This document shows positions 53,646 through 63,430 of a stretch of DNA of 64,000 nucleotides, in pieces; position 1 is the stretch's first letter; the number at the start of each line of letters is the position of its first letter. This stretch comes from Cydia pomonella. Lineage: Eukaryota > Arthropoda > Insecta > Lepidoptera > Tortricidae. Location: NCBI RefSeq assembly GCF_033807575.1, contig NC_084708.1, forward strand, positions 310,001 to 374,000. Reading direction: 5' to 3'. The position numbers and the translations under genes are program-made. The notes beneath the pieces are model-generated. The model was given only the letters and a program-made list of their open reading frames with translations, did not search any database and was not told where the DNA came from.

Positions 53646-55244
53646 AACTCGACGAAAAATTACACACACTTTTTTTGGGACAAGTTGTGATTTTGTATTT
53701 ATTCCACCCAGAATGAGGAGCTCTTCAGACTAGCTAAATTAAAAATAATACATACATATATCCAAATTCGACAACTAAATAAAAATCAGCCCATTTGTCT
53801 GAAAATATTTAGTTGTACTTGATGGGTTTTAATGATTGAATTATCAACCGATTTTGTAATCATACAGAATTCTTTGAATTACAAATCAATATAATATTTA
53901 TTTTACCATTTTGTTAGCTTGTGTTAATTACTGATACTTGTTTACTTGGTTGAAGTTCGAAGTATTCACAATTTATATAAAGATTTGATAAGCAACAGGG
54001 TAATCGACCTTTTGCTCGAACACAAAAAAAAAAAAACATAAGAGCCTCTAAACCCCTTTAGATCGTAAAATTTACCAATATCGTTATAGCCGTTCGATAA
54101 AGTGATAATAATTCTTGATTTTATCATTAAAGGCCAATTTAATTCATGAATGCCGAGCTTTACAATATTTACAATGCTTGTTAGATACGCAGGCAAAAGC
54201 TTACCCTGTGTATTCCACATAATAGAGATCACTGTTTAAATTGAATTGAACTTATTCCGAACTAAAGTCCACTTAGCAACAAGCCCGCCAAACGTAAAAC
54301 AACCAGGATTTCTCTTATAACTTCTTACAACGCCCAATTTTAAAACACCTTAAGTCTATGGAACAGCACTGCACCTACACCTTTTTTATAAGCATCGACA
54401 GATATATCGAACGGCCTAAGTACATTAGGTGTATATAGCGCTTATAACTTTGTTAATATTCGTCAATAATGCCCTAAAATGACGTAAAGGAGTTACTAAA
54501 GCGTGTCGCTTACGTCGTTTAGTACGATAAGGTCCGCATAGCAACGAGACGCCTACCTGGGCCGCGCGGGCGCTCCCAAAAGGAACAAGAGGCTGCATTC
54601 CTGCCTTCGATGGGTAGGGGTGCCGCCACGGGTGTCGGTTTAATTTTATTATGCCGAGGCGTGGTTTTATTGTATGTCTGTTATACGTATATTATAATAG
54701 TATTCGAAGGTGTAGTTGAATAAGTATGGATTTTTATTTTACATATCGATCTAGTCTTATATTTATTATGCAATTAGTATACACCCACTGTATACTCGAT
54801 AATATAAATAAGCTAAGTATGTAAATACATAGATAGTTTTTTTTTTTACACGAGACAACGAGGTACGTACGTATTCACAGTTCATAGTTATAACGCTTTT
54901 CTTTTACTTTTACAAGAAAAATACCTAAGCTACGGATATAATTTAACCATTTATAGATCATCGTCGCAGCTTTGTTGGTACCTCTTCATGTTTCAATTCT
55001 TGTCGATTGTTTCCTTCTAGGGCTTTATTATTTTAATAACAAAACTTTCGTGAAACACAGACATATTAACTATGATATTGAGCCGGCGACTCTGCGTCGG
55101 TCCGCCAACGCGTGCTTCCTATGATGCTACTCGGTATGGAGTGAAACATGTCGAGCAATTTGCTACTTAAAATATGTGAGTGACCCGTTTTAATATATTA
55201 TATATGTTTTATTATAAGTATAACATAATTTATCGTGCTTCACA
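53646..55244. other. no gene seen
   Basis: AT-rich; GC-richer patches at 54540-54640 and 55083-55125 show no coding or named repeat. Confidence 0.4.
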
Positions 55245-55530
55245 CTATCGTTTTGATAGCAAAACTTTCTAGTAGGTACGTACTTATGTACCTTGGTTAT
55301 AATGCGTTCCAAAAATCAAAGGGTGTGTGCAGCCCTGCCCCTCGCCCGCCGCGCCCGCGCTGCGCCCGCACCGCTATAAATGCGGCCGCCGAATAATTCG
55401 GATGATTCAACTGTCAATTATTGACGAAGTGACGAGCGGCTACTACTAATGAGATGCGACAAGTAATATTGAGTCATTTCACTAAGCAAGTGATTCTTCA
55501 CGAGAAATTATGTTACTTTACGTAGAAGTA
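55245..55530 (+). promoter_or_regulatory. GC-rich TATA/AP-1-like module, copy A
   Basis: Order: AAAACTTTCTAGTAGG, then a GC-rich tract from GTGTGTGCAGCCCTG to 55372, TATAAA at 55375-55380, GCGGCCGCCGA, ATTCAACTGTCAATTA (initiator-like, ~30 bp after TATA), GACGAGCGGC, and TGAGTCAT at 55470-55477. The TGAGTCAT-type block is partly repeated ~80 bp on (55546 region). It looks like a core promoter with an AP-1-like site downstream, but no ORF follows. Function is inference. Confidence 0.45.
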
Positions 55531-55647
55531 CTTTAAGTACAAGTAATATTGAGCCCTTTCACTAAGCAAGTAAATCGCTAGAAAGTATGTTATTTTACGT
55601 GCTATCAATTTATCACGCCGCCACCCGTGCCATTTATATAACATTTA

Positions 55648-55854
55648 TTAGCTTCTGCCCGCGACTTCGTCTGCGTGGAATGTTGATGATGATTGTTAAT
55701 AACTTTTCTATGCCCATCCCCGGACATCAAACTATCTCCATCTAAATCGCATCGCAATTGCACCTAAATCGGTTCAGCGGTTCAATTAGACATGAAGAGG
55801 TAATAGACAAACAAATTGACTAGAGTCACTTTCGTATTTATAACTAACTATAAC
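55648..55854 (-). mobile_element. Helitron-like element between the two modules
   Basis: Minus strand: TTATAAATACGAAAGTGAC start, CCTCTTCATGTC, GAACCGCTGAACCGATTTAG-like core and 3' end GCGGGCAGAAGCTAA before T (CTRR with T). Inserted between modules A and B. Confidence 0.65.
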
Positions 55855-55964
55855 TTGACATGTAATACGTATTTATAATATTATAAATAAATGACTATTA
55901 CTACTTATGACTATAATATTAGGTGGGGTTTATCCGTTGTGTCGTTTTACACATTCTCGTTTCG

Positions 55965-56190
55965 TAGCTAAACTTTCTAATTATTGTAGTACTTTCGAAG
56001 GGTGTGTGCAGCCCTACCCCTCCCCCGCCGCGCCCCGCGCTGCGCCCGCGCCGGGATAAATGCGGCCGCCGATTAATTCGGCCGATTCAACTGTCAATTA
56101 CTGACGAGCGCCCACTACTAATAAGAACAAGTCATATTGAGTCATTTCGCTGAGCAAGTCAATGATTCTTCACAAGAAAATAGTTTAGAC
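55965..56190 (+). promoter_or_regulatory. GC-rich TATA/AP-1-like module, copy B
   Basis: Repeats the order of copy A: AAACTTTCTAATTATTG, the GC tract from GTGTGTGCAGCCCTA, GATAAATGCGGCCGCCGA (TATA box now GATAAA), CGATTCAACTGTCAATTA, GACGAGCGCC, TGAGTCAT at 56138-56145. About 80% alike to copy A. Without the Helitron the two would be ~450 bp apart. Confidence 0.45.
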
Positions 56191-57624
56191 ACATAACACA
56201 ACATAACACACATAACCACATAACATAGGTTAGACTCTGACCAAGCTAACTTTGCAGTAAGAATGCATACATATCCCTATCAGCTCCATACTTGACGTAG
56301 CACTTGGCGTGAAAACTTAGCGTGGTCCGAATCTACTTTACATGCTGTTATTATTTAATGTAGGTATAACAAACATAATGTATATATATATATATTGATT
56401 AGGCAAATGAACAACGGGCCTTCGGAAACTATTTCAGCTTAAAATAATCATTACATTTTCATATCATCACGCAATGTTTAAAAGTTCAAAAAGGCTGTTA
56501 GTAAAATTATTACCACATTACTCATATTGCTAATGTGTCTGCTTACTTTTAGGCATGCTGAACGCGTGTTTACCACCGTCGTGAAATAAGAGAATAATTC
56601 TCGAAGATTCTCAATGAACGCAGCAGAAATTGCTTTGAGCAAAGTCTGCAATAAGAAACCCAAAGCCAACAAATTTTTCACCTTCCAGCGGTCCCAGCCA
56701 AGGAACAAATCGGTGTTTGTCGATGGACGATTGTCATCTTGGCTAGAACACCAGCACGTAAAGGCTCTCTTTATTGTCAAAAACTGATGAGAAGGTTGCA
56801 TTTTATTTACAGGAGTGTAAACAAAACATTTTCTGAGTTGTTTCCTCATGTTGGCTGGTGGATTATGGACTTCTAAGTGATGATTGATGATGAATATTTA
56901 ATAGCAGTAATTTGGATTTGACTTGTAATGTTATACAGTTAGTATTTTCCTCACCTTGGTGTGATGGAAAAAATGTGTTTCATTCTGTAGCAACCTCGTG
57001 GCTTGAAACCCTTAAATTTAAGCCACAACTTTGCCTACTGTTAGTCTTCGATGTAAAGAGAGATGTATAATTTTATTAATCCTTGTGAAGGTCAGCTGCC
57101 GCTACGTTGTTGGGTAAAAGGACGCGAGCCACCTTACGCCGAAAAAAAATACAGATGCTTGCCAGCGTCATCTTATTCTCGGTCCCACAATCAAACCCAT
57201 TACACCAATGTACATTATTCCAAGGGCCGTTTTAACCGCGAAGGTCGGCCCATCGATCAACTAGAAAGTAGACCGGCCGTTATGATCGACCTTTTTACCT
57301 TACAACCTAAAGAGCTTAAGCGTATAGAATGTTCTTATATCGGTACTACTTTTTCATAAAGGTTCGGCACAAAGTGACTTAGAACTAAAAGAGCTCAAGC
57401 GTATAGGAACTTCTTAATTTGATACTACTTTTTTCATAGAGATTAATATGTACTGAGCATTATTGTGTCTCTGATGCCATGTAGAAAAGCGTGTATAATG
57501 TACGACCGCTATAATACACGACCTATTTCAAAATGTAATTCATTTTGGGAATGAAATAATGTGATAATTAAGGTTCGATTTGTATTACAGTGTGGTGTAA
57601 ATATAAATTGATGATGATATTTAT
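56191..57624. other. unassigned ORF and a degenerate tandem repeat
   Basis: A 123-codon minus frame (56478-56849) has no recognisable domain; its Leu/Ser/Thr-rich text looks like chance. 57308-57360 and 57385-57440 are diverged copies of one another (AGAGCTYAAGCGTATAG and TACTACTTTTT), ~78 bp apart. Confidence 0.35.
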
Positions 57625-58120
57625 GCATGAGATCATGCTGGGGGCAGTGGCTCTCAAAATAGTTGATAAATTTAAATATTTAGGGCATTTAGTTACGAGG
57701 GAGCTCAGTGATGATATGGATTTGGAAAGAGAGAGGAGAGCTTTGGCAGTACGAGGTAACATGTTCACCCGCAGGTTCGCACGCTGTAACGAGGAAGTAA
57801 AACTGACACTTTTTAGGGCTTATTGCCAGACGTTCTACACGTGCAGCCTGTGGGTGAGATTTACACAGAAGGCTTATAATACACTGCGTGTGCAATACAA
57901 CAACGTCCTTAGAATGCTGTTGAGGCGACCTCAACACTGCAGCGCATCGGGCATGTTCGCCGAGGCTAGAACAGACGACTTTTTTGCTATAAGGCGAAAA
58001 AGAATTGCCTCACTGCTTGGGAGAGTGCGCGGAAGCAGCATGCTAAGGACGTTGGCCGATCGCCTCGACTGCCCGCTCACAAAATACTGGGTTGATGTGA
58101 TTATTGGGAGGGGCAAATAG
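57625..58120 (+). pseudogene. LINE reverse transcriptase C-terminal half
   Basis: Open to TAG at 58120: KIVDKFKYLGHLVTREL, MDLERERRALAVRGNMF, TLFRAYCQTFYTCSLWVRF, YNTLRVQYNNVLRMLLR, then a C-terminal stretch ending KYWVDVIIG. This is the thumb/post-RT part of a common lepidopteran LINE ('FKYLGHxxT ... YCxxFYTCxLW'). The first ~12 codons of the open frame (57590 on) are not homologous, so truncation lies near 57625. About 165 codons without a stop make it one of the better-kept remnants. Confidence 0.8.
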
Positions 58121-58800
58121 GGTAAGACTATTTATCGCTCCCAATACCTACTAGGTTAAGTTTCCTGTAGATGTATAGTTCATAAGACTAACATAGATTT
58201 TTTAAGAAGCTAAATTATTAACTAATTTCTATGGATTATGGTCCGATATAAACAATTTTTTTTATATGAATCGTTTGTCATAAATATGCTACACACTGCC
58301 ACATACGTCAAGTTCCTAATTTATAAATTGTGTCTATTATTGGACTGGGTACATGATCTAGGCAACCTAGAAGCCTTCGAAAATAATGACTTGAGGTCTT
58401 AACTACCTACTTAGTTTGTGAAAACTTACAATATTTTAAAGAAAAGCACACAAATATTGACACATTCTTAACAATAGATGCCAAGCACATAATACTAAAA
58501 ATAACTATATTATGGCCTTTTTCAAAACCTTTTTGTATAACTACGAACGCTTTTTTCACTTATAAAAATAAAGTACCGTCATCAGCTATAATATGATACA
58601 CAACGAGGGCTGAAAAATATGTGACGCGGCTCTTATTGGGCTACAAATAACAACTTATTTTTTTCTGGCGACAGTACACTTCTGTCACCGTCGCGCCCAG
58701 CCACCCATGTTTATTATCGCACTAGATCAAAGCCAGGCAATGCCAGTTCCCTAGATTTCCGAGAAAGTCTGCACCAGATATACAACCGGTACCTACAATA
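58121..58800. other. no gene seen
   Basis: AT-rich, nothing recognised. Confidence 0.35.
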
Positions 58801-58977
58801 AAGGGCTATGCACATCGAGTGCGAGAGCGTAGACGTGCACGTGCACGTACTTGTATTTGAACAAATCCTTACGAGAGATGGCACACCGCTTGCATCCACA
58901 ACCCCAAGATTTAAGGGGACGTGCACGTGCACGTCTATGTACACGCATCCGATGTGCACAAGCCTTAAGTCACGAAT
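58801..58977. mobile_element. CACGTG-rich MITE, copy 1
   Basis: Inverted arms of ~46 bp: AAGGGCTATGCACATCGAG, GTAGACGTGCACGTGCAC and their complements ending GTGCACAAGCCTT. TGCACGTGCA occurs in both arms. Confidence 0.8.
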
Positions 58978-59165
58978 TTTGGTCAATTACATAGACAATT
59001 TAGCAATTTTAAGAGGACATGACAATTAACGACATCAAAATACTTTACATTAGAAATATCACTCCATATATTAATTATAAATTATTAACAAGGTATCATT
59101 CTTATACCGATGCTGCAAAAAAATAGACAAACCCTCCGGCGATTAAGGATTTGAACTAACGTCGA
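58978..59165. other. no gene seen
   Basis: Spacer between the two MITEs. Confidence 0.3.
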
Positions 59166-59347
59166 AAGGCCAGGCCACACTGGCTACGTGTGCGTGGAGG
59201 ACGTGCACGTGCGCGTGCGCTAAAATATTTGAGCCGCACACGCACACGTCACGTAAGCGGTGTATCGACTCTCATAAGGATCTGTATATTACAACAAACA
59301 TGTGCACGTGCACGTCTACACTCACGCACTCGGTGTGCACAGGCCTT
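59166..59347. mobile_element. CACGTG-rich MITE, copy 2
   Basis: Same family as 58801: AAGGCCAGGCCACACTGGC at the left, ACTCGGTGTGCACAGGCCTT at the right, with GACGTGCACGTG in both arms. 182 bp. Confidence 0.8.
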
Positions 59348-59589
59348 AAAGCGTTCACGACTGATACCATTCACAAAAAAAAAAGAAAATAAGTAACAAT
59401 TTTGACGACCTATCTAACCTACTTGGTTGAAGGCAGGAGTCTATGAATCCATTTATTATTGGAGTTTGTGGGCCTTTGAGTGCCACGTCGACCAGGCAGT
59501 GATCTATTGTGACAGCCCTTTAAAGTTCATTACTTATGCCCGTTGAATCCAGGAAATTCCAGATTCTTTGGGCCGTAATGTTCTGTACC
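59348..59589. other. no gene seen
   Basis: Probable 3' UTR of the minus-strand LINE pseudogene next to it; no landmark. Confidence 0.3.
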
Positions 59590-60162
59590 TCATAGGGTTG
59601 CAATACGTGCCGCCCTAAGTGGGTACTTCTTTTTGTTATTAGTGGTCCACAGGAACAGAGTGTACATTACAGTCTCCTCTGACTCCTGGCAGAACTTACA
59701 TGTCGCATCTTGTTTCATGTGTTTGTTCAACTTACAGTGTCCAGTCAACATTCTGGTCACCGCGCATGTTTTGTGTCTTTTGAGCCCTAGAAGCTCCTTA
59801 GCAAATTTGCTGTTGAACCCTTTAATTAGAGCTTTCGAGTGTTCTTGTCCTTAGACGAACTTCCACCAATCCATTGCTCTTGTTTTTTCTAAGTTGCTGA
59901 AAGGAGAATATGCATCCCGTTTTGTGATTCCACAGAACGGTTCTGGGCCGACCAGGGGTATGTCTGCGCCCTTTCTAGCAAGATCGTCCGCTTCTTCGTT
60001 TCCGTTAATGTCGGAGTGCCCTGGTACCCATCTAAGTATGACTGTTGGAGTTAGCCAGTGCATTTAGGTTTGTTTTACAGTTCTGGACTAGTTTTGAGTT
60101 TGACTCAAGGGAATCTAGTGCCAGCAGAGCAGCCTGACTGTTTGAGTTGATGTAGATATGTT
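59590..60162 (-). pseudogene. LINE RNase H domain and C-terminal tail
   Basis: Minus strand: INSNSQAALLALDSLESNS, KLVQNCKTNLNALANSNS, then a one-base shift into TVILRWVPGHSDINGNEEAD, DLARKGADIP, WWKFV and TAA (59851-59853). The same frame continues: KALIKGFNSKFAKELLGLKR, VTRMLTGHCKLNKHM, CKFCQESEETVMYTLF, stop at 59590. WVPGHxxxxGNExAD is RNase HI; the tail is the LTGHCxLNxH...CxxC segment of I/R1-like LINEs. The position usually filled by catalytic Asp (TDSQ) reads NSNSQ, and the zinc-binding His of the tail is Tyr. One frameshift and one stop. Confidence 0.8.
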
Positions 60163-60202
60163 GAATGAATCCATTGCTCACTCCCTCACTCAAACTCTCA
60201 TT

Positions 60203-60366
60203 CATTTGTGTGATGAATACGGATCTGTTCCCGAGTAATGGGTGTTTTTCTATGTAATGGAATATTTATAAGTATTTCTATATTATATAATGTATATATA
60301 TCGTTGTCTAAGTACCCACGCACAACACCAGCCTTGTTGAGCTTACTGTGGGACTTATTGTGTATT
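60203..60366 (+). mobile_element. tRNA-derived SINE, head missing
   Basis: Plus-strand body from GTGTGATGAATACGGATC to TTGTCTAAGTACCCACGC, CCTTGTTGAGCTTACTGTGG. The tRNA head is lost, with the LINE pseudogene abutting it. Confidence 0.7.
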
Positions 60367-60798
60367 TAAATGACATACATTTTGAAACACATCTGAGATC
60401 GGGTCTATCGCGGATTTATTTTGTTACCTTCCACCAGTCCAGTTCCTGTTTTGACTAGTGAAACCTGCGTCGAAGCGTCGGAAATAAAGGTAACAAAATA
60501 ATTTCGCGATAGACACGGTTTATATGTTTTTAAATGTGTTCAAACCGCGAAAGTTTAAAATGTTATATGTTATGTCATATAATATTTTAAACGTAAATAT
60601 ATAATGCGTATGTACGTGTAATGTACCTATACATTTTATAAAAAAAAAACACAGCTAGCCCTGAAAGGCCCTCCGGCCATGATGAATCAACGAGTTACTG
60701 AGGCCCTCTTAAGAGCAGTGACATTCCAAACTCCGCCCGGGCACCATTTCCTCCCAATCCACCTCCATCACTTTTATGCCAGTCACTGCACAAGTGCA
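60367..60798. other. no gene seen
   Basis: Two phrases repeat in inverted sense (TATCGCGGATTTATTTTG, about 60408, and CAAAATAATTTCGCGATA, about 60494), a small inverted pair ~70 bp apart. Otherwise nothing. Confidence 0.4.
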
Positions 60799-60885
60799 CA
60801 GTCAGCATCAGAAGTACGAATCACACTACGCGTCAAAAGTATCTAACCATTCTCAAATAACTTACCTAAGCGGGGTATGTCTTTA

Positions 60886-61469
60886 CAGGGTGTAATAAAA
60901 ATAGTACCTAGGGCTCCGTTTAAACGCATACTTATTCGGTACCGTGTTTTGATTAGGAGAAAGTAGGCGAAATTTTTGTTCTTCTTCTTCTCCTCCTTTC
61001 CTCGCGTTGTCCCGGCATTTATCCACAGCTCATTCCCATCAGCTGACCCCAGGCTCCCGCCTGGGGTCCGCTTGGCAACTAATCCCGAGTACACATAAGC
61101 ACTAGTTTTCACAAAAGCGACTGCCATCTGACCTTCCCACCCAGAGGGTAATCTTTGGGATTTATTGGGATTAGTCCGACTTCCTCACGATATTTCTTCA
61201 CCGAAAAGTGACTGGTAAATATCAAATGATATTTCGTATATAAGTTCCGAAAAACTTATTGATACGAGCCGGGGTTTTCTTAATAAATTTATTTTTGATA
61301 CGAAATTTTTTTGGACTTTGTTATTGTATGGAGGGTAGGCTAACTAAAAACGACCTACCCCAGCAAACAAAAAAAAAATTCGCGACAAACAAATCCTTTT
61401 ACATTTTCCTTATCACAACACGATACCGAATATAAACGGATCCCACCCCACTGTTTTTGTTACACCCTG
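60886..61469. mobile_element. TA-flanked element (CAGGGTGTAA ends) inside the MITE
   Basis: CAGGGTGTAATAAAAATAG and, inverted, CAGGGTGTAACAAAAACAG with TA on both sides (60884-60885, 61470-61471). It contains the antisense RTE-type 3' region at about 60975-61230. Confidence 0.75.
60975..61230 (-). mobile_element. RTE-type LINE 3' region, innermost layer
   Basis: Antisense match to 45440-45710: CAGATGGCAGTCGCTTTTGT, AAGCGGACCCCAGGC and GGGACAACGCGAGGAAAGG on the minus strand. Confidence 0.65.
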
Positions 61470-61742
61470 TATATTTAGAACAATTCAACTGCAACAGTTA
61501 TTTGACGAGAAACTGTATTTGGGAGAGTATTGCGGGTTGCGGGGTGCCTGATACTTTTGGTTCGTTGTTTTATGCACTACTTTTGATGCTGACTGTACTT
61601 TATAGAGGGTGCAGCATCATAATATTACATAATTATCTGATCAAACCAAAATCATAAATACATTGTTATGCGGTCATAATACAATAATCCATAAAGCACA
61701 CATTGCATCGCTCTTTAGCGAAAAGGTCGCTTTTTAAGAGGC

Positions 61743-62166
61743 AACAGGAGTGGTCATTTCTCCATACAAACGTACTCGACTGTTTCCTCCGTGGTTTTTG
61801 AAGATTTTTCAACACAGATTATTTCTATTAATATCTGTCGGACTATTTTGATATTTTTGTTTCTTAAGGCGCTAGTGCACTTCAAATATTCGCAAAAACG
61901 GCCTGATTTACTAGGCCGCAAAGAGAAGCATGGTATTCAAAACTGACATCAATTAGCCTAAAAAGTAAAACAGTCCGAAATTTAGACCTCAAAATTTCGT
62001 CACATTAAGTTAAGTTTTCGAGAAGGAAACAGTCGAGTACGACCAACGTTTTTTGAAAAAAATTCGCAAGATTTTTCGCTTGGCCTGGCGTTATCCTTAT
62101 CGCATTAGTTTTAGGAGCCGCTTCCGTTTGCGAGACAGATATATTTACCTAAAATATATAATTTCA
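61743..62166. mobile_element. dispersed repeat, copy 2 (pair with 33331-33770)
   Basis: AACAGGAGTGGTCATTTCTC through GTACTCGACTGTTTCCTCC, its complement, and AGTTTTAGGAGCCGCTTCCG, in the same order as copy 1 with small deletions. Confidence 0.7.
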
Positions 62167-62754
62167 ACTCCTCTTACAAAACGCCAATATACAAAATTAA
62201 ATCAAAACGGGCTACATTTTAAAAGGATTATGATGTTAAACGCTTTTTGAAACGCTTGTATTACGTTCTATATTAACTAAAAGTTGCCCTAAAATTCAAC
62301 TTTTATACTAAAAACGGCTTTAATTATGTTAAATTAACAAAATATATTTTGACAGATGCTTTCGCGCCCAAAACGCTCTTTGAAAATTGTGTGACGTCAC
62401 AGTTTACGGTTTGACACATAACTACATACACACGTAGAAGATACGAACTGTCAACTGGCATTTGTCATTTATTGTTTATGGCCTAACTGTCAACAGTGTC
62501 AATCCAAGAGTTGTGACGTCATCAGAATCTTCAATGACGTTTCGAGTTTGGTCACGTGACGTGTGCCAAAAGATATTCTAAATTCAATATTTACAAAAAT
62601 ATGATCATTACAGGTCCCCTAAAAGTAGTTTAACATGTTCTTATAATCCAAAAGAATTTATTGGGATACAATTCTGCCCTAAGATTTGTAGATGGAAACA
62701 ACCCTATTAAATTAGTATTCGATATAAATACTGCATGAATATGGTAGTCGATAC
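62167..62754. other. no gene; CRE-like motif cluster
   Basis: TGACGTCA at 62392-62399 (within the palindrome GTGACGTCAC) and again at 62514-62521, then AATGACGTTTCG and CACGTGACGTG by 62562. No ORF near. Confidence 0.4.
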
Positions 62755-62913
62755 CAGCGGCGTTGCTACCGCCGTATCTGCCGTATCAATTATACGGGCC
62801 CCCCCGGGCCACGGGGGCCCACAACGTGACTTTTTGTGAGAAATCTTTACCCTTCCTAAAGGCTCCCAAACAAATTTTTATACGGGGCCCCGCCAAGGCA
62901 CGCTACGCCACTG
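62755..62913. mobile_element. hAT-type MITE with 8 bp duplication
   Basis: 159 bp. Ends CAGCGGCGTTGCTACC and, inverted, CAGTGGCGTAGCGTGCC. Flanks GTCGATAC (62747-62754) and GCCGATAC (62914-62921), 7 of 8 alike. CAGTGGCGTA ends and 8 bp duplication are hAT hallmarks. Confidence 0.85.
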
Positions 62914-63199
62914 GCCGATACGTTACTTAACATGTATAACTATACAGGCCTTATTTTTTTATTAAACTAGAAAAAACACTTTATCGAAATCTAAATTTAC
63001 ATAGTTTTTTCATACAAAGTTTTTCATTGCTCGTGCTGGAGTGAACGTCTAGTTGATTGACTTAATCCAAGTACGAGTTTTATTGCAATGTTGTTTTCTT
63101 GAATGCCCGGATATTGGGACGAGTTCTTTTATGTCCTGGAGCAGCATTCATACTCGCTTTTTACAAGCATTTATTTAACATGCAAGTTTGTATGTATGC
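62914..63199. other. no gene seen
   Basis: AT-rich. Confidence 0.3.
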
Positions 63200-63430
63200 A
63201 TGTTTGGGTCAAATCTTGCAAAGTTAAATTAGAACCAATTCTCATTATTCGATTGAGCTGAAACTTGACTTACATGTTATTATCTAAGTCGAACGCAATG
63301 CAATATATTGGTAACATCGAGCTGATCTGACGGACAAACGAGGTGGCCATGGGAACTCTGTGATAAAACTTAATTGCGTTTATGTTGAAAGAAAAGTATA
63401 CAGTCCGCGATAATAGCTTGTACCTTTAGG
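63200..63430 (+). mobile_element. dispersed repeat, copy 2 (pair with 41820-42090)
   Basis: GAGCTGAAACTTGACTTACA, CAATGCAATATATTGG, ACATCGAGCTGATCTGAC, GAGGTGGCCATGGGAACTC, GCGATAATAGCTTGTACC in the order of copy 1. Confidence 0.6.

Larger units (their letters stand above)
60799..61595. mobile_element. MITE of the CAGTCAGC family, opened by later insertions
   Basis: Ends CAGTCAGCATCAGAAGTA and, inverted, CAGTCAGCATCAAAAGTAG are those of the 220 bp element at 5371-5590. Here they are ~800 bp apart because another TA-type element lies inside. Confidence 0.75.

Noticed and set aside
55245..56190. Pair of LTRs of an endogenous retroelement
   Set aside because: No TG...CA borders, primer-binding site or gag/pol between or beyond; the spacer is explained by a Helitron-like insertion. 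Not excluded, only unsupported.
56478..56849. 123-codon minus-strand ORF
   Set aside because: No recognised domain, no supporting context; kept only as a note.
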